A DNA stretch of 64,000 bases from an uncultured Ruminococcus sp. (GTDB lineage: Bacteria > Bacillota > Clostridia > Lachnospirales > Lachnospiraceae), in assembly GCA_946494335.1 (NCBI GenBank), contig CAMMBV010000009.1:28337-92336 (forward strand), in the 5' to 3' direction. The notes beneath the pieces were generated by a model, which saw only the letters and a list, made by a program, of their open reading frames with translations, did no database searches and was not told the origin of the DNA. Positions 53,851 to 62,299 of this stretch are shown here, piece by piece (position 1 is the first letter of the stretch; each line of letters begins with the position of its first letter). Made by a program: the position numbers and the translations under genes.

Positions 53851-54726
53851 CTAAATAGTTACAATTTTTTTGGAACAGGCAATGGCAAGAGCGCCCGGAC
53901 CGATATGGCAGGCTACGCTTAAGGAAAGTGCATTTACGACAACATCCCCAAAGCCGGGGAACATTTCAGAAATTTCCTGGGCAAACAGCAATGCCTCTCC
54001 TTCATTTGCAGTATGAGCCACTTCCAGATGCATCTCCTTTTTATCCGCCGCTTCTTTAAAACGGGTGGCAAAATCTTTTGCCATGGCGTCCAGCATGGTT
54101 CTTTTGGCCTGTTTCTGTCCTCTTACCTTTGCATAGGCATCCAGCCTTTCCCCCTGAATCTGAAGAACCGGCTTCAGATTCAGCACAGTTCCGATCATGG
54201 CGGCGGCCGGTGTGATCCTTCCGCCTTTTTTCAGATATTTCAGCGTATCCACCATAATGTAGATGCTGGACTCCAGTTTTTCCCGTTCCAGTATTTCCTT
54301 GATCTGTCTTCCGCTCTTTCCTGCTTCCGCCAGTTCCAGCGCATCCAGCACGGATTGCCTTTGAGTCACAGAAATCCTCTGATTATTCACGACCCACACA
54401 CGGTCATTAAACTCCCTGGAAAGCATTATGGCTGTCTCACAGGAATTACTCAGCCCGCTGGACATGGGAATATGAACAATTTCATCATATTCCTTCAGAA
54501 GCGACTCCCACAATTCAATCACATCCGCCGGAGACGGCTGCGATGTGGAGACATCAGCCCCTTCCGCCAGTTTTCTGAAAAACTCGCCCTGAGACAGATC
54601 AATATCCTCGAAATGCTGTATATCATTGATGAAAAACGGCATAGGCACAACACGTATTCCCATTTCTGCTGCTTCCCGCTGCGTAATGCCGCTGTTGCTG
54701 TCGGTCACAATTATAACTTTATTCAT
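53851..54726 (-). CDS. DegV-family fatty acid-binding protein
   Basis: 291-residue DegV protein: VIIVTDSNSGITQREAAEMGIRVVPM at the N-terminus, then SQPSPADV and MSSGLSNSCETA. Related FakB proteins present fatty acids to the kinase FakA. ATG 54726 follows GGAGGG and overlaps the rng end by 8 bases; the open frame begins seven codons earlier. No fakA is near. Confidence 0.92.
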   Translation of the reverse strand: MNKVIIVTDSNSGITQREAAEMGIRVVPMPFFINDIQHFEDIDLSQGEFFRKLAEGADVSTSQPSPADVIELWESLLKEYDEIVHIPMSSGLSNSCETAIMLSREFNDRVWVVNNQRISVTQRQSVLDALELAEAGKSGRQIKEILEREKLESSIYIMVDTLKYLKKGGRITPAAAMIGTVLNLKPVLQIQGERLDAYAKVRGQKQAKRTMLDAMAKDFATRFKEAADKKEMHLEVAHTANEGEALLFAQEISEMFPGFGDVVVNALSLSVACHIGPGALAIACSKKIVTI

Positions 54727-55921
54727 CTTCACAGCCCTCCTTGCCATATTTCAGCTCTTCTACCTGCTCACAGAGTGATTTTCGCATTTTTTTGCGGGTG
54801 ACCTCCGTTATCTGCAGCCGGGTCATATCTACAACCTGAGCACGCACCGGATCTTTCCGCAGATAAGACGCCAGCACGTGCAAAAGCTCTTCTCGATGAT
54901 CCGGATTGTCCATATTGATAAAGTCAATAAGAATAATACCATATAAGTTGCGCAGACGCAATTGCCTGGCAATCTCCTTTGCCGCCTCCAGGTTAATCTT
55001 TCTGTAGGTTTCAGACGCTTTCTTGCGCCCGGTATATTTTCCGGTGTTGACATCCACAGCCACAAAAGCCTCCGTCTGCTGAATCATAAGGAAACCGCCG
55101 CTTTTCAGCCATACTCTGGTCTTAAGGGCATCGTCCAGCGCGTGCTCCAGAGAATAAAGCTTGTAAAGAGGTAGCAGTCTGTCCTCATACCACACTGCTT
55201 TTTCTGTTGATTGCGGGCAGTACTCCCTGTAATAACTTAAAACCTCATCATAAATTTCCTGCACATCCGTCACGATCTTCAAAAGATCCCCATCCTTTAT
55301 ATCACGCAGCGCCTGCAGATAAAAGGGCTGTGCTTTTTCCAGGAGGGAGTAGCAGGTTCTGGTCTTTCCTTTTCTTTTTACCGTTTCCATCCTCCGGTAC
55401 AGATAATCAAATTCTTCCATCAGTTCATCTTTTGACGCCCAGGCAGCGTTTGTGCGGATAATAATTCCAAAATCTTCTGACATAATGGGAGCAAACCAGT
55501 TTTTGAGACGTTTCCTGTCCTGCTGCTCCAGTTTGGAAGATATACCCAGGCCGGGTTTTTCCGTGGTAAACACCATATATTTTCCGGCCAGATTTAAATT
55601 AGACGTCACCTTTGGAACTTTCTTTTTTAAAGCTTCCTGGCATACCTGCACCACAATTTCATCCCCAGGCCTTGGAGTTTTTTTTCCTGCCCATTCATCC
55701 AGAGAATAATAACAGGAAATATTGGGCTGTATATTTACAAATGCACCTTTGATTTCCGGAAGAACTTTATCCACCATGCCTATATAAATATTGCCCAGTA
55801 CGGATGGGGATGATACGGGATGAATCTGAAGTTCAGCAATAACATTTTCTTCCAGCACGCCCATGACATAACATTCTTTTTGGAACAGGCGCATTTTCGT
55901 AACTACTATTTTTTTATCCAA
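54719..55921 (-). CDS. rng: Ribonuclease E/G-family protein (Rng)
   Basis: 400-residue endoribonuclease. A short N-terminal S1-like portion (GNIYIGMVDKVLPEIKGAFVNI) and the catalytic core with FVAVDVNTGKYTGRK (metal ligand Asp) and GIILIDFINMDN (second Asp) are present. It is shorter than E. coli RNase G and lacks a clear C-terminal Zn-link. TTG start behind GGGGGAGA. It is coupled to the upstream radical-SAM-associated gene by an 8-base overlap. Confidence 0.88.
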   Translation of the reverse strand: MDKKIVVTKMRLFQKECYVMGVLEENVIAELQIHPVSSPSVLGNIYIGMVDKVLPEIKGAFVNIQPNISCYYSLDEWAGKKTPRPGDEIVVQVCQEALKKKVPKVTSNLNLAGKYMVFTTEKPGLGISSKLEQQDRKRLKNWFAPIMSEDFGIIIRTNAAWASKDELMEEFDYLYRRMETVKRKGKTRTCYSLLEKAQPFYLQALRDIKDGDLLKIVTDVQEIYDEVLSYYREYCPQSTEKAVWYEDRLLPLYKLYSLEHALDDALKTRVWLKSGGFLMIQQTEAFVAVDVNTGKYTGRKKASETYRKINLEAAKEIARQLRLRNLYGIILIDFINMDNPDHREELLHVLASYLRKDPVRAQVVDMTRLQITEVTRKKMRKSLCEQVEELKYGKEGCEDE

Positions 55922-56621
55922 TGATCTCCCCCAGACTTTCCAGCGTCACCAGTTTCCGCCTTTTTTCATCTCCCATATCTGCATATATCTCCTGACGGTG
56001 AATCATCCAGGCAAAGGGCAGAACCTCTTCTCCCATATACCGGTAAAACGCCTCCATCACCAGATCCGGCTTTAGATTTCTGGCGCTGCCGCTGGCAAGC
56101 TGCAGAAACAGTCTGTTATCTACTGCCTCAAAACGGTAAATCATAGGACGGATGTCTGTCTCCTCCAGGCTTTTTTTCGTCTTTTTAAGCATAATTACAG
56201 AGGGCTGCGCCATAAAAGCAGAAATGTATTTTCTGTAATCCTGTTTCGGTTCCAGCCCGGGTCGGAAATCCACAAAGTAATCCGCAGCGGCTACCAAAGA
56301 CATACCTTTGCTCTTTTTATCTTCCGGAATCTTCCGCACACTCAGCACACGGACACCTTCCGCCATCACACTGTTGAAACGCCGCCCCATTTCCGCCGTC
56401 GACATCGGTGTATTGACTTCCAGATCAAAATACTCTCCGCTGCTAGTCATCCCTACTCCCAGCGGATAGGCAAAAGACATGATCATATGGGGACTGAATC
56501 CTTCGGAAAATGCCACGTCGATGCCGGCCCGGCGGATAGCCTTCTGAAAATACCGCATCATGTCCAGATGGCCCACGAATTTCATCGCGCCGGTCTTCTC
56601 AAATTTAACTCTTACTTTCAA
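55914..56621 (-). CDS. TIGR03936-family radical SAM-associated protein (DUF2344)
   Basis: 235-residue protein: VRVKFEKTGAMKFVGHLDMMRYFQKAIRRAGI, then FSEGFSPHMIMSFAYPLGVG. The family always neighbours a TIGR03960 radical-SAM protein and probably works with it on tRNA or another RNA; the reaction is unknown. TTG 56621 was preferred because GGGGAGG lies 8 bases upstream; the longer frame starts ten codons earlier. It overlaps the TIGR03960 gene by 17 bases. Confidence 0.9.
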   Translation of the reverse strand: MKVRVKFEKTGAMKFVGHLDMMRYFQKAIRRAGIDVAFSEGFSPHMIMSFAYPLGVGMTSSGEYFDLEVNTPMSTAEMGRRFNSVMAEGVRVLSVRKIPEDKKSKGMSLVAAADYFVDFRPGLEPKQDYRKYISAFMAQPSVIMLKKTKKSLEETDIRPMIYRFEAVDNRLFLQLASGSARNLKPDLVMEAFYRYMGEEVLPFAWMIHRQEIYADMGDEKRRKLVTLESLGEIIG

Positions 56622-58470
56622 CGCACACACCTCCCCGCAAAACTGCTGCACCGCATCCGGAACATTTCTCCCGGCAGTTGGGCGTTATTTCTCCCGCCAT
56701 GGAACGCTCCCACTCTTTCCACAGAAACTCTTTCGTCACCTTGGCATCAATAAAGTCCCAGGGGAAACATTCATCCTTCGTCCGTTTCCGAAGCGTATAG
56801 AAATCCGGGTCCACGCCCGTCTCCGAAAATGCCTGTTTCCAGCATTCATAATCAAAATATTCACTCCAGGCATCAAAAACCGCGCCGTCCTTATATGCTT
56901 TTTCGATTACCCTGGCTACTTTTCGGTCGCCTCTTGCCAGGACGCCTTCCAGCACAGTCACATCTGCTTCATGCCAGTTATAGCGGATACTTTTCTGGTT
57001 CAGCTGTTCCCGTATCTCATTTCTGACCGTATTGGCTCTGGACAGATACTCAGGCTCTGGACACATGGACGCCCACTGGAAAGGAGTGAAGGGTTTTGGC
57101 ACGAAAAATGAAGTGCTGACTGTAATCTGACACTTTCCCTTTCTTCTGTCTTTTGGTATCTCGTAATATCTCCTGGCAACTTTATCCGCCAGATGAGCGA
57201 TAGCTTTCTGATCCTCCTGCGTCTCTGTGGGAAGCCCCAGCATAAAGTAAAGCTTAACCTTGGTCCACCCGCCTTCAAAGGCCTTTCCCGCTCCGTTTAG
57301 AATCTCTTCTTCCGTAAGACCTTTATTGATCACATCTCTGAGTCTTTGCGTTCCTGCCTCCGGTGCAAAAGTCAGAGAGCTTTTCTTCACATCCTGCACC
57401 TTGCTCATCACATCCAGTGAAAAAGCATCGATTCTTAAGGAGGGCAGCGAAATATTTACGCCGGTTTTCTGGCATTCGTCTATCAGAAAATCCAGAAGTT
57501 CGGGAAGATGGGAGTAATCGCTGGAACTTAAGGAGCTTAAAGAAATCTCTTCGTGTCCCGTTCCTTTTAAAATCTCCTTTGCCAGATCTTTCAGATATTC
57601 TACTTTTCTTTCCCTGACGGGTCGATAAATCATTCCGGCCTGGCAAAACCTGCATCCGCGGATACAGCCCCGCTGGATTTCCAGCACCGCCCGGTCCTGC
57701 GTTGCTTTTATGAAGGGGACCACTGGTTTTTGGGGATAAAATGTGTCGGACAGATCCATAACCACCTGTTTTTCGATTTTTTCCGGTATCCCCTCTTCCA
57801 GAACCTGAAATTCTTCCAGTGTGCCGTCTTCGCGATAGACAGGCTCATAAAACTGCGGCACATATATGCCCGGTATGCAGGCTGCCTTTTTCAGGAATTC
57901 CTTCCGGCTGCAGCCTTCCTTTCTGCATTTTTTGTACAGGTCCATCAGCTCAAAATAAACCGTCTCGCCTTCCCCTATGTAAAACATATCGAAAAAAGGA
58001 GCCAGAGGTTCCGGATTATAGACGCAGGGGCCGCCTCCGATTACCAGCGGATCCTCCCAGGTACGTTCCTTCGCATTTAACGGAATTTTTGAAAGATCCA
58101 GAATCTGCAGAATATTGGTATAGCACATTTCATACTGAATGGTAATCCCCAGAAAATCAAATTTGCGGATTTCATCCTGAGATTCCAGGGCAAACAGAGG
58201 AATATCTTTCTCCCTCATGATCTGATCCAGATCCGGCCATGGGGAATAAACCCGTTCACACCAGATATCCTCTCTCTGATTAAACATGTCATAGAGAATC
58301 TGAATCCCCAGATGGGACATGCCTATTTCATAAACGTCCGGAAAACACATGGCAAACCGCACGTCCACTTTCCCCGGGTCTTTCATCACTGAATTTACCT
58401 CTCCTCCAATATAACGGGCAGGAGATTCCACACTTAATAAAATTTCATCACTTAACGCCAGTTTTCTCAT
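56605..58470 (-). CDS. TIGR03960-family B12-binding-domain radical SAM protein
   Basis: 621 residues. An N-terminal cobalamin-binding-like domain (MCFPDVYEIGMSHLGIQILY) is followed by a radical-SAM domain with RGCIRGCRFCQAG (CX3CX2C) and a C-terminal region ending in CREKCSGCGA, a possible extra metal site. The substrate is unknown. ATG 58470 lies behind AGGTG; eight more codons are open upstream. First gene of the block running to degV. Confidence 0.9.
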   Translation of the reverse strand: MRKLALSDEILLSVESPARYIGGEVNSVMKDPGKVDVRFAMCFPDVYEIGMSHLGIQILYDMFNQREDIWCERVYSPWPDLDQIMREKDIPLFALESQDEIRKFDFLGITIQYEMCYTNILQILDLSKIPLNAKERTWEDPLVIGGGPCVYNPEPLAPFFDMFYIGEGETVYFELMDLYKKCRKEGCSRKEFLKKAACIPGIYVPQFYEPVYREDGTLEEFQVLEEGIPEKIEKQVVMDLSDTFYPQKPVVPFIKATQDRAVLEIQRGCIRGCRFCQAGMIYRPVRERKVEYLKDLAKEILKGTGHEEISLSSLSSSDYSHLPELLDFLIDECQKTGVNISLPSLRIDAFSLDVMSKVQDVKKSSLTFAPEAGTQRLRDVINKGLTEEEILNGAGKAFEGGWTKVKLYFMLGLPTETQEDQKAIAHLADKVARRYYEIPKDRRKGKCQITVSTSFFVPKPFTPFQWASMCPEPEYLSRANTVRNEIREQLNQKSIRYNWHEADVTVLEGVLARGDRKVARVIEKAYKDGAVFDAWSEYFDYECWKQAFSETGVDPDFYTLRKRTKDECFPWDFIDAKVTKEFLWKEWERSMAGEITPNCREKCSGCGAAVLRGGVCVESKS

Positions 58471-58526
58471 TTTTAAACACCTGTTTTTGCACAATTTATA
58501 GAATCCGTACCATCCAGCGACAAGAC

Positions 58527-58547
58527 AGGGGCGGTTATGCCGCCCCT
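58527..58547. repeat. Hairpin of the AGCTATRCCG-like series, member 1
   Basis: AGGGGCGG-TTATG-CCGCCCCT, followed on the plus strand by CTTTTC. It lies ahead of the TIGR03960 gene, where no plus-strand gene needs a terminator. It resembles the hairpins at 58645-58682 and 62254-62284. Confidence 0.5.
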
Positions 58548-58644
58548 CTTTTCATCTGACTCTGTCTTCAATGGTATGGAATCACTATAACATATTTTTT
58601 TTATTTATTCCAGTCCGACTGACCATGTATTCAATCTTTCTGAC

Positions 58645-58682
58645 AAAAGGGCGGGACAGCTATACCGTCGTCCTGCCCTTTT
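58645..58682 (-). terminator. Terminator of the ku-ligase operon (hairpin series, member 2)
   Basis: AAAAGGGCGGGAC pairs with GTCCTGCCCTTTT (one mismatch) around AGCTATACCGTC. The minus-strand 3' arm ends in CCCTTTT, and the ligase stop lies 44 bases upstream on that strand. The 18 bases GGCGGGACAGCTATACCG recur with one change at 62257-62274. Confidence 0.75.
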
Positions 58683-58725
58683 ACCCAGCAAACATTCATG
58701 CAAAGATTCCTCGATAATCTTCATT

Positions 58726-59658
58726 TTAAAAATTCTCCATCTGTACTTTCCGTGGCAGGATATCATCCCGAAATCCCCGGAATACCGGCTGGCGCAAGGC
58801 GCCTTTGGTATTTGGCATATATTCGATCCTGCAAACCTGGTCCGGTTTCACCCATACCGCATGTTCATTGCCTGCCGGCACTGCAGAAAGAGGACACTTT
58901 TTTGTAACTGTCAGAAACCCAACCGTCTCTTTGGTCACTCCGGACGTGACGTGCCCCTTATATACCAGCACATCTTCCCGGTATTTTGCAATGATCAGAC
59001 TGTATGTGTGCAGTCCTTTTCGGATATATCCTGCCGCGATAAATTCTTCGTCCGTCATCCGCTTAAATTTCACCCAGTCCTTAGTCCGTTTTCCCGGATA
59101 ATACAGACTGTCTTTGCGCTTGGCCACCACACCTTCCAGTTCGCGCTCTTCTGCCGCCTGATACAGTGCCATCCCCTTCCCTTCTATATAACGGGAAACT
59201 GCGATCCTGTCGCTTTCTTTTAAGTTCTCAGAAAGCCGCTCTTTTCGTTTTATCAAAGGTTCCCAGCATAAATCCTGTCCATCCAGATAAATGCTGTCAA
59301 AGGCCACAAAAGATGCCGGAAAGCGAGACGCTTCCATCTGAATCTTAAAACGGTCTGTGAGAAGAGTTCGTTTTTGGAGCCGGTAAAAATCGGGAACGCC
59401 ATTTGTCAGGACGACGATCTCCCCGTCCAGAATGCATCTTCGCCTGACTGCCTGATGCAGTTTTGTCAATTCCGGGAATTTCTCCAACATCTTTATATTC
59501 CGCTTGTTCCGCAGATCTACCATGCCAGGCTCCAGATACGCAAGGCAGCGGAACCCATCCATCTTCAGTTCATAGATGTAATCCGCAGAATCAAAAGCTT
59601 CGCACTGTCTGGCGATGAGCATGGGACTTGCCCCTCTTGCGTCAAAAAGATCCATCAC
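58726..59658 (-). CDS. ligD: ATP-dependent DNA ligase of NHEJ (LigD ligase-domain type)
   Basis: 310-residue ligase. The adenylation site is K32 in ELKMDGFR (KxDG), followed by LDGEIVV, EGVVAKRKDS and a C-terminal OB fold with WVKFKR. Polymerase and phosphoesterase domains of mycobacterial LigD are absent. The start is GTG 59658 (overlapping the ku stop, GTGA) or the next codon, ATG. Co-transcribed with ku, it forms a minimal two-gene end-joining system, as in Bacillus-type or clostridial NHEJ. Confidence 0.93.
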   Translation of the reverse strand: MMDLFDARGASPMLIARQCEAFDSADYIYELKMDGFRCLAYLEPGMVDLRNKRNIKMLEKFPELTKLHQAVRRRCILDGEIVVLTNGVPDFYRLQKRTLLTDRFKIQMEASRFPASFVAFDSIYLDGQDLCWEPLIKRKERLSENLKESDRIAVSRYIEGKGMALYQAAEERELEGVVAKRKDSLYYPGKRTKDWVKFKRMTDEEFIAAGYIRKGLHTYSLIIAKYREDVLVYKGHVTSGVTKETVGFLTVTKKCPLSAVPAGNEHAVWVKPDQVCRIEYMPNTKGALRQPVFRGFRDDILPRKVQMENF

Positions 59659-60455
59659 GCAGTCCCCGTCAGCCTCTTCCGGCTGCCCTCATCCGACTTT
59701 TTCGACAGCTCCAGGCTTTTCTGCAGGGCCTCCATCAGATCAATGACATTGGAAGACGCGGCGGTATCCACTACTGCGATCTCCTGCCCCTGGATCTTTT
59801 TCATGATGGCATCCCTTAATCTTGCCTGATATTCATCCCGATATTCTTCCGCCGCAAAAGGCCTGGTCATGTTTTCAATCAGCATCTTTGCCATGTTCAG
59901 CTCATTTTCATCCAGTTTCATTTTGGGGACCGTTTTGGGCATTGCCGCAATCTCATCGTGATAAAACAGCGTTTTTACAATAATCCCTTCCTTTGTGGGG
60001 TATAAAACAAGCAGCTTTTCGTTGGTGCCCATAACGGTTTTCGCGATGGCTACTTTCTTTTGGGAGAGAAGGGCCTGGCGCAGCAGCTCATACGCTTTCT
60101 CCGCACCCGTGTCCGGAACGGCGTAATAATCCTTCTCATAGTAGATCATGTTCACTTCCGCCATCCGGGCGAACTGTACGATGTGGATGGTCTTGTCTTT
60201 CTTTGTCTTGATTTTTTCCAGCTCTTCGTCTGTCATTACCACATACTTGCCTTTTTCATACTCATATCCCTTGATAATATCGGCACTGGATACTTCCTTC
60301 CCACAGTGGCTGCAATACTTCTTATATTTGATCCGGGCTTTACTCTCCCTGTCGAGCTGATTAAAGTGGATATCATTATCTGTCGTTGCTTTGTACATCC
60401 CTATGGGAATCAATACCAGCCCCATGGAAATGCTGCCCTTGTGTGCTGCTGCCAT
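59655..60455 (-). CDS. ku: Ku protein (NHEJ DNA end-binding)
   Basis: 266-residue prokaryotic Ku: AAHKGSISMGLVLIPIGMY at the N-terminus and the central IKYKKYCSHCGKEV block, with a basic C-terminus (KSDEGSRKRL) that recruits the ligase. ATG 60455 is behind GAGGTGATC; the open frame extends 39 codons upstream. It forms a homodimeric ring on broken ends and partners the ligase encoded next to it. Confidence 0.95.
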   Translation of the reverse strand: MAAAHKGSISMGLVLIPIGMYKATTDNDIHFNQLDRESKARIKYKKYCSHCGKEVSSADIIKGYEYEKGKYVVMTDEELEKIKTKKDKTIHIVQFARMAEVNMIYYEKDYYAVPDTGAEKAYELLRQALLSQKKVAIAKTVMGTNEKLLVLYPTKEGIIVKTLFYHDEIAAMPKTVPKMKLDENELNMAKMLIENMTRPFAAEEYRDEYQARLRDAIMKKIQGQEIAVVDTAASSNVIDLMEALQKSLELSKKSDEGSRKRLTGTA

Positions 60456-60565
60456 ACTGATCACCTCAGTCCTTTTTGGTAATAGCATCTGCTTTAAGGG
60501 AAGTTTTATGCAGGTTCTTTCGTTTTTCCTTTCCACAAAAAGATATTTATTTATCGCATAGTACC

Positions 60566-60594
60566 TTGACACACATAGTAATTTACCTTAAAAT
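60566..60594 (+). promoter_or_regulatory. Promoter of the PadR operon
   Basis: TTGACA (60566-60571), 17-base spacer, TAAAAT (60589-60594). ATAGTA occurs at 60558-60563 and again at 60575-60580 around the -35, a possible operator half-site pair. Only about 12 bases separate the transcript start from the GGAGG site region. Confidence 0.75.
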
Positions 60595-60613
60595 GAATGT
60601 GGAGGTGAAGCAG

Positions 60614-60961
60614 ATGCCGGAGCAGAATATCAACAGCGATTTAATTCGCGGCCATATTGACACCATTATTCTTAAAATACTGGAAGATGGCGATAATTAT
60701 GGCTACGAGATTATGAAAGCTGTATCTGTAAACAGCAACAACGAGTACGAGCTAAAAGAGCCGTCATTATATACAAGTCTGAAGCGCCTTGAAAAGCAAG
60801 GTTACATCGTTAGCTATTGGGGCGACCAATCACAGGGAGGGCGACGAAAATACTATCATATTACAGATAGCGGCACTGCAGCTTATGAAAGAGCCCTTGC
60901 AGAGTGGTTACACGCTCAAAAGGTTATTACAATGTTACTTCAGGGAGGTAGGCACGAATGA
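60614..60961 (+). CDS. PadR-family transcriptional regulator
   Basis: 115-residue winged-helix repressor: LIRGHIDTIILKILEDGDNYGYEIMKAV, then EPSLYTSLKRLEKQGYIVSYW and GRRKYYHITDSG. ATG 60614 follows GGAGGTGAAGC; another in-frame ATG at 60593 lies in the promoter. It overlaps the next gene by 4 bases and probably represses this operon in response to envelope stress or a small molecule. Confidence 0.92.
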   Translation: MPEQNINSDLIRGHIDTIILKILEDGDNYGYEIMKAVSVNSNNEYELKEPSLYTSLKRLEKQGYIVSYWGDQSQGGRRKYYHITDSGTAAYERALAEWLHAQKVITMLLQGGRHE

Positions 60962-61623
60962 TTGAGATAAAAGAATATGTTGACGGATTGTTTCGGCACC
61001 AGCACTTAACGCCGGAAGTAAAAGACTTAAAAGAAGAAATATTAAGCAATATGCTTGCCAAACGGGATGATTTGATTGCACAGGGATTTGACGCGGATAG
61101 CGCAACAAAAAAAGCAAAAGAAAGTTTATCCGCGATTGATTATCTGATAGATGGAAATCAATTAACCGACATCGGAAAGTATCATTTGGAATGCGCACAA
61201 ACTCTACTTCTCAACAGTATTCTATTTTGGATATTTTCGCTGCCGCTTCTTTTTACCGGGTATGCACTATTCAGCTACATGGGATTCATGCTCGTTATCC
61301 TTTTCGGCTGTACCTGCCTTTGGAGAAAAAACAAAAATACAAGCGGTTTTGTTTTTCTCTCCGTTACAGCCAGTAAGCGGCGCAAGAAAATTGCATGGAT
61401 TGTCTGGGCTCTCTTTTCCCTTGTTGCTGCCGGGACAATGGCGGCGTTGACATTTGGGAGTGATATTTGGTTTGGCAGACCACTAAATATCAGCGGTCCG
61501 TATCAAATGGCGAATATAGCTGTACGGTTCTATTTGCCGTTGCTCACAATTATTATTCCAATTACATTCAGTAACTTTTCAAAAATTTTGCAAAAATGTG
61601 GAAAGGAGCAGGAAAATGAATAA
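60958..61623 (+). CDS. Membrane protein with permease-prefix-type N-terminal domain
   Basis: 221 residues. The helical N-terminal domain (about 1-75: KEYVDGLFRHQHLTPEVKDLKEEILSNMLAKRDDLIAQG) resembles the 'permease prefix'/DUF1700 domain commonly encoded beside padR. Five or so membrane helices follow. It probably works with the PadR protein and the DUF4825 protein as a membrane-stress sensing unit. Function unknown. It overlaps both neighbours. Confidence 0.75.
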   Translation: MIEIKEYVDGLFRHQHLTPEVKDLKEEILSNMLAKRDDLIAQGFDADSATKKAKESLSAIDYLIDGNQLTDIGKYHLECAQTLLLNSILFWIFSLPLLFTGYALFSYMGFMLVILFGCTCLWRKNKNTSGFVFLSVTASKRRKKIAWIVWALFSLVAAGTMAALTFGSDIWFGRPLNISGPYQMANIAVRFYLPLLTIIIPITFSNFSKILQKCGKEQENE

Positions 61624-62158
61624 AAAGAGCATAGTTATCGTTGTCCTTTTGGCAATCGCTGTCGTATTGTTTTGTGCAGTTCAATTTTGGATTATCCCAA
61701 CCACCCAGGCGAAGGAAACCGAATACGCCCGCAACCAGACCGACGCATTAACACATGACATTTCTGTAATTGAGACTTACAGAACACCTTATATCGGAAA
61801 TGCGTCTAATGCCAGCGGTTTGTTTGAGGTTTTGCCGCTAAATAATATTTCAAAAAAGTTTGAAATCAATTCGGACAATTGCACCTTGACTGTTAACTAT
61901 CTTGATACTGTTTGGAATATCGGAGAGGAAAAAGTACAACGAGATTTAATCTATAATTCTGTTGCAGCTATGGCAGCGATTGATAACCTGTCGGGAATAA
62001 TATATAACTTTTCCGGCGATAGCTATTCTTTTGAGCGAATACAAATTGAAGAAGTACTTGGCAGCCCTTTATCGGACTTGCTTGAAGAGAAAAACTGGGT
62101 TGAAAAAGTACAGAATAAGTTATCATCAGAAGAATTTTGTCAGGAATTTTATAGATAG
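61616..62158 (+). CDS. DUF4825-like membrane-anchored protein
   Basis: 180 residues: one N-terminal signal anchor (about 5-25) and an extracytoplasmic domain with the DUF4825-like TPYIGNASNASGLFEVLPLNNI. Related domains occur at the C-terminus of BlaR1-type and anti-sigma proteins, suggesting ligand sensing outside the cell. ATG 61616 follows AAAGGAGCAGG. Third gene of the PadR operon. Codon choice is more AT-rich than in the neighbouring operons. Confidence 0.75.
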   Translation: MNKKSIVIVVLLAIAVVLFCAVQFWIIPTTQAKETEYARNQTDALTHDISVIETYRTPYIGNASNASGLFEVLPLNNISKKFEINSDNCTLTVNYLDTVWNIGEEKVQRDLIYNSVAAMAAIDNLSGIIYNFSGDSYSFERIQIEEVLGSPLSDLLEEKNWVEKVQNKLSSEEFCQEFYR

Positions 62159-62253
62159 CACAGCCTTTTGTGGAGGGGGATTTTCTTTGACTTGGGGTAA
62201 AACTGCTTGCAGGTGGGATTTTATACGGAAATGCTGTTCTGCGCCGACCTTTT

Positions 62254-62284
62254 GACGGCGGGACAGCTATGCCGCCCCGCCGTC
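62254..62284. repeat. Hairpin of the AGCTATRCCG-like series, member 3
   Basis: GACGGCGGG / CCCGCCGTC with a 13-base loop, ACAGCTATGCCGC. It shares GGCGGGACAGCTATRCCG with 58650-58667. It lies between the converging DUF4825 and Rpn-nuclease genes and could terminate either, although T-runs are poor. Confidence 0.55.
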
Positions 62285-62299
62285 TGCCCAACTAAAAAA

